A stretch of DNA of 64,000 bases, taken from positions 124,001 to 188,000 of the forward strand of contig NTMA01000052.1 of NCBI GenBank assembly GCA_002917075.1, in the 5' to 3' direction. A program made the position numbers and the translations under genes. Shown here piece by piece: positions 21,593 to 33,221 of this stretch; position 1 is the first letter of the stretch; each line of letters starts with the position of its first letter. The notes beneath the pieces are model-generated. The model saw only the letters and a program-made list of their open reading frames with translations, was not told where the DNA came from and ran no database searches. Source of the DNA: Hawksworthiomyces lignivorus (taxonomy: Eukaryota > Ascomycota > Sordariomycetes > Ophiostomatales > Ophiostomataceae).

Positions 21593-22506
21593 GGCAGGTT
21601 GCAATTAACTGGCTCAAAAATAGTGTTTGTCCGGTTAAGACTATCACTATTAGAAGCTAGATAGGCAAGATACCACCAGAACGTACTCGTACATATTATA
21701 TCTAGTAAAAAATCCTAACTTTTTACCAGCAAAACTTTCAGTTTTTTTTTTTAGCAGAAAAGCTCTTATCTAGTAAAGTTTCTTTAGCTTTTTACCAGAA
21801 GACTTCCTTATATCGTTTACTAGCAAATATCTAAGCCTTTTTTGTTGAAAATTGTTTTCCCAGTAAACCTCTGACCAGATTACAACATCAACGACACTAA
21901 CAATACTCAGTGCAACTTTTTGGCCTATATCATATGCTACATTTTTACTCTCTAGCGGCAATGCCATATAGATACAGCAGAAAGGAATATATTTAAAGAG
22001 AGACAATATCTTTGATTGTCAAAGAAGTGAGTGCTTCTGGGGGCAAGAAATGGTTGCTGATGGAGACAAAATCTGGCTCTCTGGGCAGCGACATACGAAT
22101 GTTGCACCTGGATGACTAATCTCACCGACCCCCTGTCGATCTAGAGCTGCGAGCGCCGCGCATTTTGCAACCAGCGCTGGCAGTGCGGGAGGAGGAAGGC
22201 TGGGGTAGTCTCCAGCAAACGCAGAGCATCGTCGACTTTTGTTTGCCGCCAGAGGGCTCCGTCCCGTGCTGGTGTGTGCCTCTTGGTTCGGACCGGATCC
22301 TTGTCTTTAGTATTATATAGCTTTCTCTCTTAAATAACGGAAAACACTGGCTGACAGCGCCATTTCCTGTACCAAAAACGTTGTTTTCCTAGCCAACGTC
22401 GCTGTCCCTTCAACGACTCCACCTCTGATAGCTCCTCACTCAGATGCCTCCTTTTATGCGATAACAAGTCCTGCAGAGCCTGCAGAATCCACCATCGTAG
22501 AGGAGG
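21593..22506. other. Intergenic AT-rich boundary of the cluster
   Basis: Holds the AT-rich repeat tract at 21699-21860 and, further right, the GC-richer promoter of the next gene, with a pyrimidine-rich leader near 22370-22500. It marks the right border of the accessory cluster by composition. No gene is seen. Confidence 0.5.
21699..21830. repeat. AT-rich repeat with TATCTAGTAAA units
   Basis: TATCTAGTAAA occurs at 21699 and 21767 as a direct repeat 68 bases apart, each followed by CTTTTTACCAG within about 30 bases. TTTACTAG at 21816-21823 is the inverted form of CTAGTAAA. It could be a decayed miniature element; no target-site duplication or clean termini are visible. Confidence 0.4.
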
Positions 22507-25500
22507 ATGGAAGCGCTTCTCAGCGCTGCCGGAGCCGATGGTGGTGACTACTACGGTGTCGGCGGCCAGCCTGCGTGCCCCTCAGTCGAGGAGCTGGCGG
22601 GCCGCCTCGCCCTCCTCACGCGCGACAAGGTGTCAGCCACACGTGCTGAGCACGTGTCCGTCTCGTTCGAAATTCCCGTGGATGTTGTGCTGCACCTGCG
22701 CGGGGCGGAGGATGGCGACGAGAGCAGTATCTGCGTCCGTGGGGCCACCAGCCTTGACGCCGATGCTGCCAACGCCGACGATGCTGCTGCCTTGGCTGCT
22801 ACAGAGCGCGACACCGTTGCTGTGCGCGAGGTTGTGATGGACCAGGCCGAAGCCGACCAGCCGGCCCTGCAGCGCGTCGTGGCCGCCCTGCTCATGCGCG
22901 CCGTGCGTAGCGCAGACGGCAGCCGCTGGGCTATGCAGGCGGCCACGCGCGCCGCCCAGGGCTGGACCGTCGCCTACGCCTGCCAGGACTCGCACGCCAG
23001 TTGGCTCCAGGCCCAGAAACGGCGGCGCCAGCCACATATCGTGGGCCTCTCAACAGTCGAGGACATGCAAGATTCGGTCAGTCTATGTACGTCGCAGCAG
23101 CTCAACAAGAAGACCCTGCTCTCTTCCCTCACCTCCCCTCATCTCATGGGCCGCTGTGCTCGCTAACGCTCTCCTCCCTTTCCAGCCCGTCCTGCTTTTG
23201 ACTGCCGGGGCGCGGTCACCATCACCTTCTCGCGCTTCAACCGGTCCATCATCGTCAAGTACGAGCACACCAACTTCCACCGCACCGTGGCAGAGCTCGC
23301 TGAGCTCTTTCCTCAGCCGCGGCCCCCGTCGCCCCTCATCTCGCCCGCTCCTCCCCCTAGCTCGGCGAGCAAGCGGCAGAGACCGGCTGGCGACGGCCAA
23401 GAGGCCGGAAGAGGTACGCCCAAAAGGGCAAGGCGAACTCCAACAGCAGCTACTGAAGATGTTGTTCTATTGGGGGCAGATGAAACAGCTGCGCAAGACA
23501 CTACTTCAGAAGGTAATATTAGTGGCCAGGCACGAAATGGTGCCAAGAGAACACCGAATAGACCGAAGAAACCAAGGAAGCCGAGAAACGCATCGGCCAA
23601 AAACAGGCATGACAGCGCGGACGCTGCAGCAACTGTCAGCATAACGTCCAATGGAGAAGACCTCGCTATTACGGCAGTAGATGGAACGATGGACTTAGAT
23701 ATTCACGCAGCTTCTTCTTCTTCGAACCGGAACGACGAGCAACTCGAGGAAGCGCTCTTGCGACATCTCGATGAATATGCAAACGCAAACCCAGAGTCCA
23801 CAGAGACCCCAGTGGGCACGGTCTCCCAGCACAACCAAGCTCTAGAAGAACCTAACAGACAGGTGGCTCGAGAATCTGCAGCAGCTGTGAGCCATTCTCA
23901 TGCACAGAATGAGAAAGTTGCAAGAGGGAGTGCCACGAACGGGCCCGAATCTACCCAGACAAGACCATCTTATGTTTCTATTGCACCTGCACCCAGTAGC
24001 ATCTATTCGGTCGCTGGGATGGCAGAAACACGTATTCCGCCATACAAAACCGTCACGGACGCCGAAGCAACGACGGCCCGGAGGTTGGCCGCCATCAAGA
24101 TGCTCGAGGAGCGCAACATCGACCCGGCGACCCTGACGCGCGAACAGTTCTGCACGCTTGCGAACCAGGCGCCGGCTATCCAAAAGGAATCCCTCGACCT
24201 CTTAGCGAAGTATGGTGCCGAACGGCTAGCTATTGTGCCTGCGAGCGGAGGACGTTCTAACACAACTACTGCGTCACCAATCTCGGCTTCTGTCTCAACT
24301 GCTCCAGCAAAGAAACCAAGAACCAAACAGCAAAGTGACGGAGCGGCCGCAGACGCAGCCGCCGGAAACACTACTGCTGTAGAAATCTCTATTCCGCCAC
24401 AAACACTATCTTCCCCAGCAAACACAGCTCTCCCAAATCTTCGCAATACGAATGTGAGAGACAGCACAACAGCAGCGTGGTTCAACGCATCGCAAACTGC
24501 AGGAGCCAAAGAATCTCCTTCTCGGGTATCCGACTCGGCTCAGAAAAGGACAGCGGCTGCCGGTAGACCACCGCAGAGTGCTGCTCCGACGAATAAACCA
24601 CGTAGCCAGGTCCATACATCAACCTTCCCGCTAGCCAAGGCGCTCTCAACTCCTCACTGGACCGCCTCGGTTACAGAATCTGGCGCACTTCCTTTAGCTG
24701 TGCCGAGCGACAAGCCTGCCAAGGCTCCTAGGAAGCCAAAGGCACCACGCAAAACGACCAATGATTCCGCTGCACCGCCGCAGGTTTTGCAGCAAACCAT
24801 TTCGAACATACAACAATCAGGCAGCGCTGGTACGATGGAAGGCCAGAGCCAACAAACTTCTGGGACGTCTCAGCACTATGGCACGTATTCTGCACTACAA
24901 CAGCGCTCTCTATCCCAGGCGTTCTCAGGCAGTGCAGCGCATTCAAGAACAACAAACAGCGCTATGGTGACTTCGGCCACGGCAAACATAGGAGCCATTG
25001 TGGGCTCTGGTGCCGGTGGCAACAGTTCTGCATACACACAATACGAGAACTACACGACGGACAACGGTGGCGGCAGCGGGGCCAATAGCGACACGATCGG
25101 TCCACAACTTGCATTCGATAAGTACATCAGCGAGTATGGACGACAGGCTGATCTACCCAGCTATGACAGCTTTTCAAGTCTCGGCGGAATAGAAAATTCC
25201 AATACAACAGCAACCCGGTCGACCACAACAACTGCTAGCTGGTTGCGCTCGTTCCCTCAAGCGTACACCGCCCCTTCGTCTTCCAACGCCAATTCTGGCA
25301 ACACCAATCAGTGGTCTACTGGAGTGGAACATAATCCTGTTGTGTATTCCGCGGGCATGCAGCAAGTCACACCTGCTGGGCGTCCCGGCTCCGCTCTAAA
25401 CGCAATATCCGATCCGCCAGACATCTCAGGACTTCCGACGTCGTCTTTGCCCCCGGTCCCACTATTTCGAAACAAAAAACATCGGTATTCGCAGCGGCAG

Positions 25501-25527
25501 CTACGGCAGAAGCAGCAGATCAACTAG
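22507..25527 (+). CDS. Unrecognised protein, low complexity, possible Cys/His zinc block
   Basis: Exons 22507-23086 and 23186-25527 (donor GTACGT, acceptor TTTCCAG) join in phase to 973 residues. I do not recognise a named family. The first 240 residues look folded: EELAGRLALLTRDKVSATRAEHVSV, then GWTVAYACQDSHASW with C159, and across the splice RPAFDCRGAVTITF...VKYEHTNFH with C200, H221 and H225. C..C..HxxxH with beta-strand spacing recalls WRKY-GCM1/FAR1-type zinc domains, but this is a guess. The rest is disordered Ser/Thr/Ala/Gln-rich sequence with basic KPRKP/KAPRK stretches, suggesting a nuclear protein. A TAG-TAA double stop is followed in frame by a Gln-rich stretch (see findings). 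An alternative donor at 23075 breaks the frame and was rejected. Confidence 0.7.
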
Positions 25528-26436
25528 TAAGTCTTAAACAACCAACGGCGCCAGCAAGGTCAGCAAGGTCAGCATGGCCAGCAAAGCCAACAGTACCAGC
25601 AACACTAGTAGCATAATTCTTGGGCATGAACACTCGAAAACATACCTATCAGCAACGTAATTATTAGTTGAAGGTCCATGAGAGCAGCCCTTGTAATGGA
25701 ATATCTTTGATACGGGCTCCATGTCTTAACGCGTCTACGGCTGTAACATTTGTTATACTTATTTTTAATGATTTGTTTTCTGAGGCTATTTTCTATGTTG
25801 TTCAATCATAACGAAGCGATGAGTATTTGTCTTGTTTTAATCCTGTTCAGTTTATTTCATGCCAAATGAGCACTAGACAGTAAGATCGTGAGACAGCGGA
25901 TACATGAGGCATTTGAGAGGAAGCGTGCTAGATTTACTATTTCAATAAATTATTTGCTTGTTAGAAGTTATAATAGTGAATATAATAAAAAGAATGATCA
26001 ATGTTTGATTATATTGGGAGCAGAGTGGATTGTTTAAGATTAAACTTGGAAATAAGAGAGAAAACTCTAAAAAAGAAAAACAATTGTTTTCGTTTCTATC
26101 TCTTTTAATTGTTTCTGTGCAAATGCCACAAAACTAAAACAAAACTCCTGAAAATGCCACCTGCAGATCTTTTCCTCCAGTTTTCTCTGCTTTCATATAA
26201 TTTCTATCCCTCTGTAGCCGTCGAGTCTCCTTCAGACTCGTCACGATATCCTGTATTGGACAGAAGAAAACGCCTGCTTTCCCAATCGTATTACTAACCA
26301 ATTGTAAATGCTTCAGTTTCGCTGTTTATTATTAGTTCTTTTTTTTTCTTCCTGATCCACTCGTTCTCATCCGCTCCCCATCTCTTTTCATTCATTCTTT
26401 TTTTTTTTTCTCTCGTCTTTCTCCTCCTCTGCTCCC
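25528..26436. other. Intergenic, convergent ends
   Basis: Starts with short near-repeats of CAGCAAGGT (25552-25600), continues AT-rich, and ends in a pyrimidine tract (26335-26435) that is the 3' flank of the MFS gene on the minus strand. No gene. Confidence 0.5.
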
Positions 26437-28518
26437 CTAGTTGGACACGGCAAACTTGCTCATGCTGCGGAGGCGGGCGCCGTAAAAGTAGAGCAGCCAG
26501 ATGCCGATGATGCCGATGGTGGAGAGGCCGCCGAGCAGCGAGGTGCCGCGGGCGACGCCCAGGTTCATGTAGAGGGGGCGGCCGAAGAGGACGGAGCCGC
26601 AGGCGAAGGCGGAGCGGAAGAAGTCGTTGCCGGCGAAGAGGCTGGCGGCGTACTGCGGGTAGGACAGGGGCACGTAGACGAAGATGCACTGCATGATGAC
26701 GAAGACGGAGGCGCCGTAGAGGGTGATGCCGATGGTGGGGGCGATCCAGGGGATCTGGGGCGCGCCGTTGGCGGTCCAGGCGAAGATGAAGAGGCCGATG
26801 GTGGGGCCGAAGGCGGCCAGCATGCCAGGGACGAGGCGGGACTCGGCGACGGGGAAGCGGCCGAGGGCGCGGATGCGCGGGTTGAGGTAGAAGTAGAGAT
26901 AGGCGCAGTAGATGGCGACGCCGATCAGGCAGGAGGCGAGGATGCACAAAAAGACGAGGCCGACCTGCCCGGCCGACATGCCGTACTTGGCCGGGTAGAC
27001 GAGCGGGAAGGCCTCGAAGAAGGAGTAGTAGATGCCGTACATGATGGCCGAGTAGACCTGGACGAACAGGATGGCCGGGTCCTTGAGGGTGATCTCGAGC
27101 GGCTTGATGAGGGCGTCGACGACGGCGGCGGTGGCGCGGGCGCGGGGGCTCTGGCCGTCGTCACCGCTAGCGGCGGCGTTCAGCGCGGCGACCTCGGAGG
27201 GGGCCTGGAAGCGGTCGGAGCCCGTGGCGGCGCGCAGGCGGCGGGCGCGGCGCAGCAGGATGGTGGGGCCGGCGGTCTCGGGCAGCAGGGCGAGCATGAC
27301 GAGGCAGACGGGGGCGGAGGCCCAGAGGATCTCGAGCAGCGACCAGCGCCAGCCCATGACGGGCACGCTGAAGCCCGACAGGAGCGGGCCCAGGGCGGGG
27401 CCGCAGTAGGCGGCGGAGACCCAGCCGACCAGGGCGTAGGGCAGGTCCAGCAGCGCGTACATGTCGCCCAGGGAGGCGGCGCCCGACGCCAGGCACGGCG
27501 ACCCGAAGAAGCCCTGCAGGAAGCGCAGCACGATCAGCCCCGCGAAGCTGCCGCTGCTGTAGCCGCCCTCGAGGTTGCCGTAGGCCAGCGCGGTCGGCAG
27601 CGACACGATGACAAACAGCACCATGGTGACGGCGTAGATGGGGTTGCGGCCGATGGCCGGGATCTCTGACAGCGGGCTGAACAGCAGCGGGCCCACGCCG
27701 TAGCCCAGCACGAACATGGACAGGCCCAGCGCCGCGTGCGTCGCGTCCACGCCAAACGTCTCCATCACGCCCTCCTCCGACGGCGTGTAGATGGCCGACG
27801 ACGTGTACACCACAAACGTGTACAGGCCGATCAGGAACGTGATGGCTGCCCGCCGCCCGTTGGACCAGTTCTGCGGGTTCTCCGGGTCGTCGCTCGAGTA
27901 CCAGTCCACCACGATGGCCGTCTGCGCCGCATCAGCGCCGCTGCCGTCCTTCTCGGCCGCCTCCGCATTGGCGTCGCCCCTGGTCTTGGTGCGCACCAGC
28001 CGCGGCACCACCGGGATCGACTGCGTCCGCTGCGCCGCGTGCAGCTCCTCCACCACCAGCCGGTCGTCTGTGAACGGCAGCGTCTCTTCGCGGGTCTTAG
28101 TGCGCTGCAGCGAGGCGGCCGCGCCTGTTGCCGACCGGCCGGCGAGCGAGCCTGTGTGGGTTCGGGCCGTGGAGGCGCGGCGCAGAGCGGCGTAGGGGGC
28201 CTCGTCGGCAGCGTTGTCGTCGACGTGGTGCTTCTCCTCTTCTAGGGCTCCTGTGGCGGCCTCTTCGTCTGAGGTGGACGGTGAGGAGGAGGATGTAGAG
28301 TTGCGTCCTGCGTCTGCGGTTGTTCTCTTCTCGACAGGCTTCAGGTCACTCTCGTCGTTGTCTGAAGATGGAAGATAGTCATCGCCGTTGTTGAGCATCT
28401 CCGCCCACACATCGGGTATTTTGAAGTCGGGCTTTTCCTCCGGGTAGAGCAGGACCCGCTTGTTAGTGACGAAGCGCAGCACGGCACCGAGGGCCGTGTC
28501 ACGGATAAGGTCCGCCAT
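26437..28518 (-). CDS. MFS transporter, DHA1 (drug:H+ antiporter) type
   Basis: Intronless, 693 residues from ATG 28518; an in-frame TTG six bases upstream was not used. The opening MADLIRDTALGAVLRFVTNKRVLLYPEEKPDFKIPD and the DPENPQNWSNGRRA motif before segment 1 are hallmarks of the DHA1 family that includes fungal multidrug and polyamine exporters. Between them lies an unusually long (about 150 residues) acidic, Ser-rich cytosolic extension. Twelve segments follow, with the segment 2-3 loop SEIPAIGRNPIY, the segment 4-5 region GSPCLASGAASLGDMY and GWRWSLLEILW. It would sit in the plasma membrane and pump out toxic compounds or polyamines. The strongly GC-rich coding sequence contrasts with the cluster transporters. 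Confidence 0.9.
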   Translation of the reverse strand: MADLIRDTALGAVLRFVTNKRVLLYPEEKPDFKIPDVWAEMLNNGDDYLPSSDNDESDLKPVEKRTTADAGRNSTSSSSPSTSDEEAATGALEEEKHHVDDNAADEAPYAALRRASTARTHTGSLAGRSATGAAASLQRTKTREETLPFTDDRLVVEELHAAQRTQSIPVVPRLVRTKTRGDANAEAAEKDGSGADAAQTAIVVDWYSSDDPENPQNWSNGRRAAITFLIGLYTFVVYTSSAIYTPSEEGVMETFGVDATHAALGLSMFVLGYGVGPLLFSPLSEIPAIGRNPIYAVTMVLFVIVSLPTALAYGNLEGGYSSGSFAGLIVLRFLQGFFGSPCLASGAASLGDMYALLDLPYALVGWVSAAYCGPALGPLLSGFSVPVMGWRWSLLEILWASAPVCLVMLALLPETAGPTILLRRARRLRAATGSDRFQAPSEVAALNAAASGDDGQSPRARATAAVVDALIKPLEITLKDPAILFVQVYSAIMYGIYYSFFEAFPLVYPAKYGMSAGQVGLVFLCILASCLIGVAIYCAYLYFYLNPRIRALGRFPVAESRLVPGMLAAFGPTIGLFIFAWTANGAPQIPWIAPTIGITLYGASVFVIMQCIFVYVPLSYPQYAASLFAGNDFFRSAFACGSVLFGRPLYMNLGVARGTSLLGGLSTIGIIGIWLLYFYGARLRSMSKFAVSN

Positions 28519-31500
28519 TGACAACGAAGAATAACGAAACCGGATTTATTATGTTGTGAATTGTATCAGAGTTGAATTTAAAAGCGAGGCAAGGTAAATG
28601 TATTGCTGAATGCTTGTATTATGCTGTGCCTTGTGATGTATGCGAGGAGCTGTTATTCACAAGTAGAGAGGAGGGGGTATATATTGAGTGTAAGTGCTTC
28701 ACGATAACAGGCTGGCAATCCTCTTGACTTAATTATTGTCGAGTCTATTCCAACAGGAGACTGGACTGATGAAGATACTATTCCGAAAATCATTTACGTT
28801 TGCAACAAGAAGGGGCATGGGCCTTCTATATAGGCATCGAGACAAGACAGACATGGTCAACTACGGTGTGCGTGTAAGTGAAGGTGTGGGTAAAAGGGGT
28901 TAGGGGAGATAAGATGCAAGGCTTCTTCCTAGTTCTTTCTTTCTTTCTTTCTTTCGATTTTTTTTTATCTGTCCGTGTCTGACAAAGGCAAATTCAAAAA
29001 AAAAAGATCACCAATCAAGCACGCGATTGTGGATTGGGAATTAAGGCAAGCCTGTGCGAGCCGCCTGGCGTTGATAATTTCTTTCTTTGGTAACTAATTC
29101 TATCGCTTAGTGTCCTAACGCTAAAGCGCTTGCTTTAGATATTGTGTTTTCTTTTTTTGATCTCCTCCAGGCAGAGAAGTGGAGCCTTGCTTAAAAATTA
29201 AGAATACGAGCAGCTGATGGAAAGGTACAGCGTGTACCAGAGTTGGGAATCAATAGAATCATTCCATTGCATCAGTCTCGCGAGCGAATTGTGACACAAA
29301 CAGAATGCAATGGTCCGGGCAAATAGAAAGAGGAGGGAGGGTGCATGTATCTCGTTGAATGAGCCAATGTGAATACAAGAACACAAGAGAAAAAAGACTG
29401 AAGCAGAGAAATACACAGAAGAAGGCAGAATGAGGTACAAGGAAACACCGTGGAGCAGATACCATGAATCGAGTACTTGCTCGCTCCCTCAAACGAATGA
29501 TACAGAGCAGAATGAGTGAAATGCTGAACGAGACAAAGAGGTATCAGAAAATAAGAAAATATCGAAAAGGGGGAAATAAGGATATCGATTGCTAAGATTC
29601 GGTGGAAGATCTGACCGGCCAGTAGAGATTGGCAAGATCTGTGTGCCATCAGTCGAACGGTGTACTTCCCACTCCAGCGGAGAGTCTCTGTTTCTCGTTG
29701 TTTTCTTGCCTGCCCACGTTGTAGTTTCGAGGATGTGTGAGGCTGTCGAATGTTTCGACTCTCTTTTTTTTGCTTTGGAATCGAGCGCCAGTTTTGCTTT
29801 GCATTTGTCAGAAGGCTGCGCTTACATAGCCACCCCTAACTGGAAACAGATTAGCGGACTCGGCAATGACGTTGGCTTCGTGCTTATTTCTACTTTGTAC
29901 ATACTTTTTACTTTATTCTCTGCTTGTTTTTCATGCTTCAAAGTATTTTTTCTTTTTTTTTATCTTTTTAAGTTTTTTCTTAGGCCGCCCCAGGTGGTGC
30001 TACGACTTGCGCGAGTACAAGAGCTTGCCTCCCCTACCCGTCGCCTTGGCGAGCCTGCGGCCAGGCCGGTCCACTAACCTGCTCATTTTCTACTTGTATT
30101 AGTGATTGGTGTTGCCCGCCTCTCTCTGTGACTCGCTTGTTTGGCCTTTGTATCTTACGATGTACTTTTTCCTCTGAACTTTCTCAACCAAATACTCGCA
30201 ATATGCCACTGGCACTATGAGTAACATTGCTTTTCTGGAGACCCTAATGCCGTCGACCAAATTAGCTGCAAATCCGAAACCATTGGTGCCAATGCCATAG
30301 TAGATATGTGACTCCGTTTCGACATATTAACTGCTCTTATTATTAACTAATCTGCTATTCTCTTCCGCTGAGCCTCCTCCACCGAGGGACGGCGGAAGAC
30401 GCCCCCCTTTTGCTTGCCGCATGAGGATTTCTGATATATCCTTGGCGGTGCCTCGCATACTCTCTGCCACATTGCAGATGTGCTAGATCTTTCTTCTCTC
30501 TCGTAATAATCAGATTGCGCCATGTGCAACGCCGCTAGACTGCCCGTTTGAGTCATAACGAAAACGCTGACCCACTGCACTTTACCACGGAGGGACTACA
30601 TGGCGTCTTTAGCAGCATCAAACGTTGGCAGCTGCTGGAGGCCCGGGGACGGAGCGGTGTTTGTGATGTCTAACTCCAGGGAGGGTGGTATGTACATAGC
30701 TAGGGGAGATAAGTAAGATACGCTCTAGGATTTAAGGCTTACAGGCCATTGCGGAAAATATCAGCCAGATAAGCCATATGCAGAAGTACTCGGCGCTAGC
30801 ACCCGGAGCTAACATCCGGAGCCGGGCAGCGGAGCAGGCAATCGGAGTAAGAAGACTAATCATGCTGACAAGCGGTTGGGTTGAGATGCTTCCACGGTGT
30901 TGATATCAAGGGCCTGCCGTTACAGCACACTGCGCATTGGTGAGTTGGTTCTAAAGAGCGGTGGATGGCTAAGGGAAGAATCGCTAGAGTTTTGTTTTAC
31001 TTTGTCTCAAATTTCGACTAGATGCAGAGATCTTCACCTAGCTTTCCCGGCGGCCACAGGTATGCTAAGGTAATTCCCCTGCAGATGCATGTCACTCAGG
31101 GAATATATCCATAACAGGCACCGTCAAGCAAAGCAATTGACTTCTCTTGTCCATGTTTCGTTTTGACGCTCTCACATTCGTTGAATCTCAGCAAAAGAAT
31201 CACTGGATATTGGCCTTGGCATGCAATGTCCCAGGTCCCAGGTTCACCGCTGCCTTGTAACTGCGTACGTCAAAGCCAAGGTGCTTGGGCCGGGGCCAGA
31301 ATAGACAAATCAGGCTCACCGGTTCGCTTCACGTCTTGTTTGCATGCTCAAGGCTTCGGAACGGCTCTACCAAAGCCACCCATGCTGTGGCGCTGAAACA
31401 TGCGTATTCGTAAGATTGCCATCTGTGCAGCAACCAAACGTTGCCCTTAAAAGTGGAGACTGTTCTGTCTGCTCTATGTGCCTCTACTCCGTACTCGTAA

Positions 31501-31713
31501 CTTTATTCTGGACCCCCCAATAGCCTGGCCAGCCTGTCACGTTCCGCACTGTCCGAGTCAGCTAATACTGGCTATTAGCACTGGTTCCGCGTCTTCAGCT
31601 TCAGTTTGCTTCCCTATTGGCATCTCACACCGCGCGTCACTCGTTTTTGCGCCTCGCTCTATTCCTCGCTTTCTCTCTCACCCCCTTTCTCCTTCTTCTA
31701 CGAGAACAAAATT
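28519..31713. other. 3.2-kb divergent intergenic region
   Basis: Between the MFS gene (-) and the TMEM42-like gene (+). It contains a TTTC microsatellite near 28937-28956, several T-rich tracts (29765, 29946) and a CTACTCCGTACTCGTAAC motif at 31484. Open frames are short, without family similarity or coding character. A pyrimidine-rich leader (31660-31710) precedes the right-hand gene. Confidence 0.5.
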
Positions 31714-32906
31714 ATGCTGCGCCAGCGCCGCCAGCACCAATCGGATCTGCCACCTCCGTCCTCGTCACCAGCAGGCCCCGCTTCGTCAGACGACAACAGA
31801 TCACCGCCCCCCACGAGAACCTCGCCGAGGAAGAAGAAGACGGCGGCGACGGCGGCGCGACGGATGGATCCCGAGCCGCCCTCAGAGCGGCAGCCGCTTC
31901 TGGGAGCGCAGCGACCGGTAGACGATGCGGACGGCGACGACGACGTAGCATCGACTGCGACCGCCTCTTCCGCCGCCGTCCCGCCCGTGGCATCGACCTG
32001 GATCCAGCGTAACCGATGGATCGCGCTGGCCCTGGCGAGCGGCGCGTGCGCGGCATTCAATGGCGTGTTTGCTAAGCTGTATGTCGGCGCCTTTTTATTT
32101 TATTTTATTTTATTTTATTTTTTTTATAAACCTTGAGTGGTTTTTCCAGAATGCGCACCTAGCTAACCACTCTCGGCTGCTCTCTTTCCCCCATTACAGA
32201 ACAACGACCGAACTCACAACTCGCCTATCGCAGGGTGTGGCGGCGATCCTCGGCCTCCATGCTGCTGAGGCCGTGGTCGAGGTCGTCTTGCGGGCCGTAT
32301 GTGCTTCTTTCTCTCTCTTCGCTCCCTTCGTACAGGATCGCCCTTGGATACGGTAACATTGCTGACCAGAGAAGATGTTTTTCGGCCTGAATCTGATATT
32401 CAACGGTGTGGTGAGTGTCACATTTAGTGCTATGCATATATGTCCTTTTCTCCATCTTTTACAACCCGTAGATTCTTCCGGAACCATGACATGTAGTGCA
32501 GCCCCTCGATCCCGGGCGGAAATCGCATGCTGTCTCCCCACAAACTCGGAACTGTTTCTATATTTTATTTTTTCTGTCCCTCTTTCATGCTTTTTGCGCT
32601 GATCCCTTTTTTTTCTCCCTGCCGCAGATGTGGACCCTCTTCACGCGCGCGCTGGCCGCCGGCCAGTCGGCCACCCAGGTCTCCATCATGAACACGTCGG
32701 CCAACTTTGTGCTGACGGCGCTGCTGGGGCTGGCCGTCTTCTCCGAGTCGCTGCCGCCGCTGTGGTGGCTGGGCGCCGCGATGCTGGTCGCGGGCAACGT
32801 CATCATCGGGCGCAAGGACGAGGAAGAGGACGCAGATGACAAGAAGAAGAAGAAGAAACGGAGCACTACGGACGAGGCAACTACGGCGGCGGGAGATGCA
32901 GATGCG

Positions 32907-32937
<31 letters not shown>

Positions 32938-33221
32938 CTGAAGCTGCAGTGGACCTACAAGTCGGCGGGGCGGTGGCGGCTACGACCGTGGCCGGCGCTG
33001 CGGCTGCGACGATTGCCGGTGCCGGGATTCCCTCCACCGCGCCGGCGCCTGTCCCTGCTGGTAGGCGCTCCGCGCGGCTCGCGGCGGCTAAACCGGGGTC
33101 CACGTCTACCTCCGTCTCCAACGCGTCGACTGTCAACGCGACGGCGGCGGAGGGAAGTGAGGCGCAGGAAGGCGAGGACGTCGACGATGACGAGGACACT
33201 GTCTTTGTAGACGGCGCCTGA
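31714..33221 (+). CDS. TMEM42-like / EamA (DMT-superfamily) membrane protein
   Basis: Exons 31714-32078, 32200-32296, 32372-32410 (39 bases) and 32628-33221 join in phase to 364 residues. A disordered basic and acidic N-terminus is followed by four short hydrophobic segments: RWIALALASGACAAFNGVFAKL with TTTELTTRLSQ, MFFGLNLIFNGVMWTLFTRAL, SATQVSIMNTSANFVLTALLGL and PPLWWLGAAMLVAGNVIIG. This single EamA-like half unit matches TMEM42, a small eukaryotic member of the drug/metabolite transporter clan, whose function is unknown. The C-terminus adds a Lys run, an Asp-Ala repeat built on the hexamer GACGCA (about 32904-32939) and an acidic tail. It may work as a dimer, as other half-size members of the clan do. 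Confidence 0.8.

Noticed and set aside
23075..23185. Earlier donor (GTCAGT at 23075) for the intron of the unrecognised gene
   Set aside because: Joins out of frame to the second exon; the GTACGT donor at 23087 keeps the frame and the block RPAFDCRG.
29589..30102. Two overlapping plus-strand frames of 78-162 codons in the 28.5-31.7 kb gap
   Set aside because: Poly-Phe/Leu runs produced by T-rich tracts; no conserved motif.
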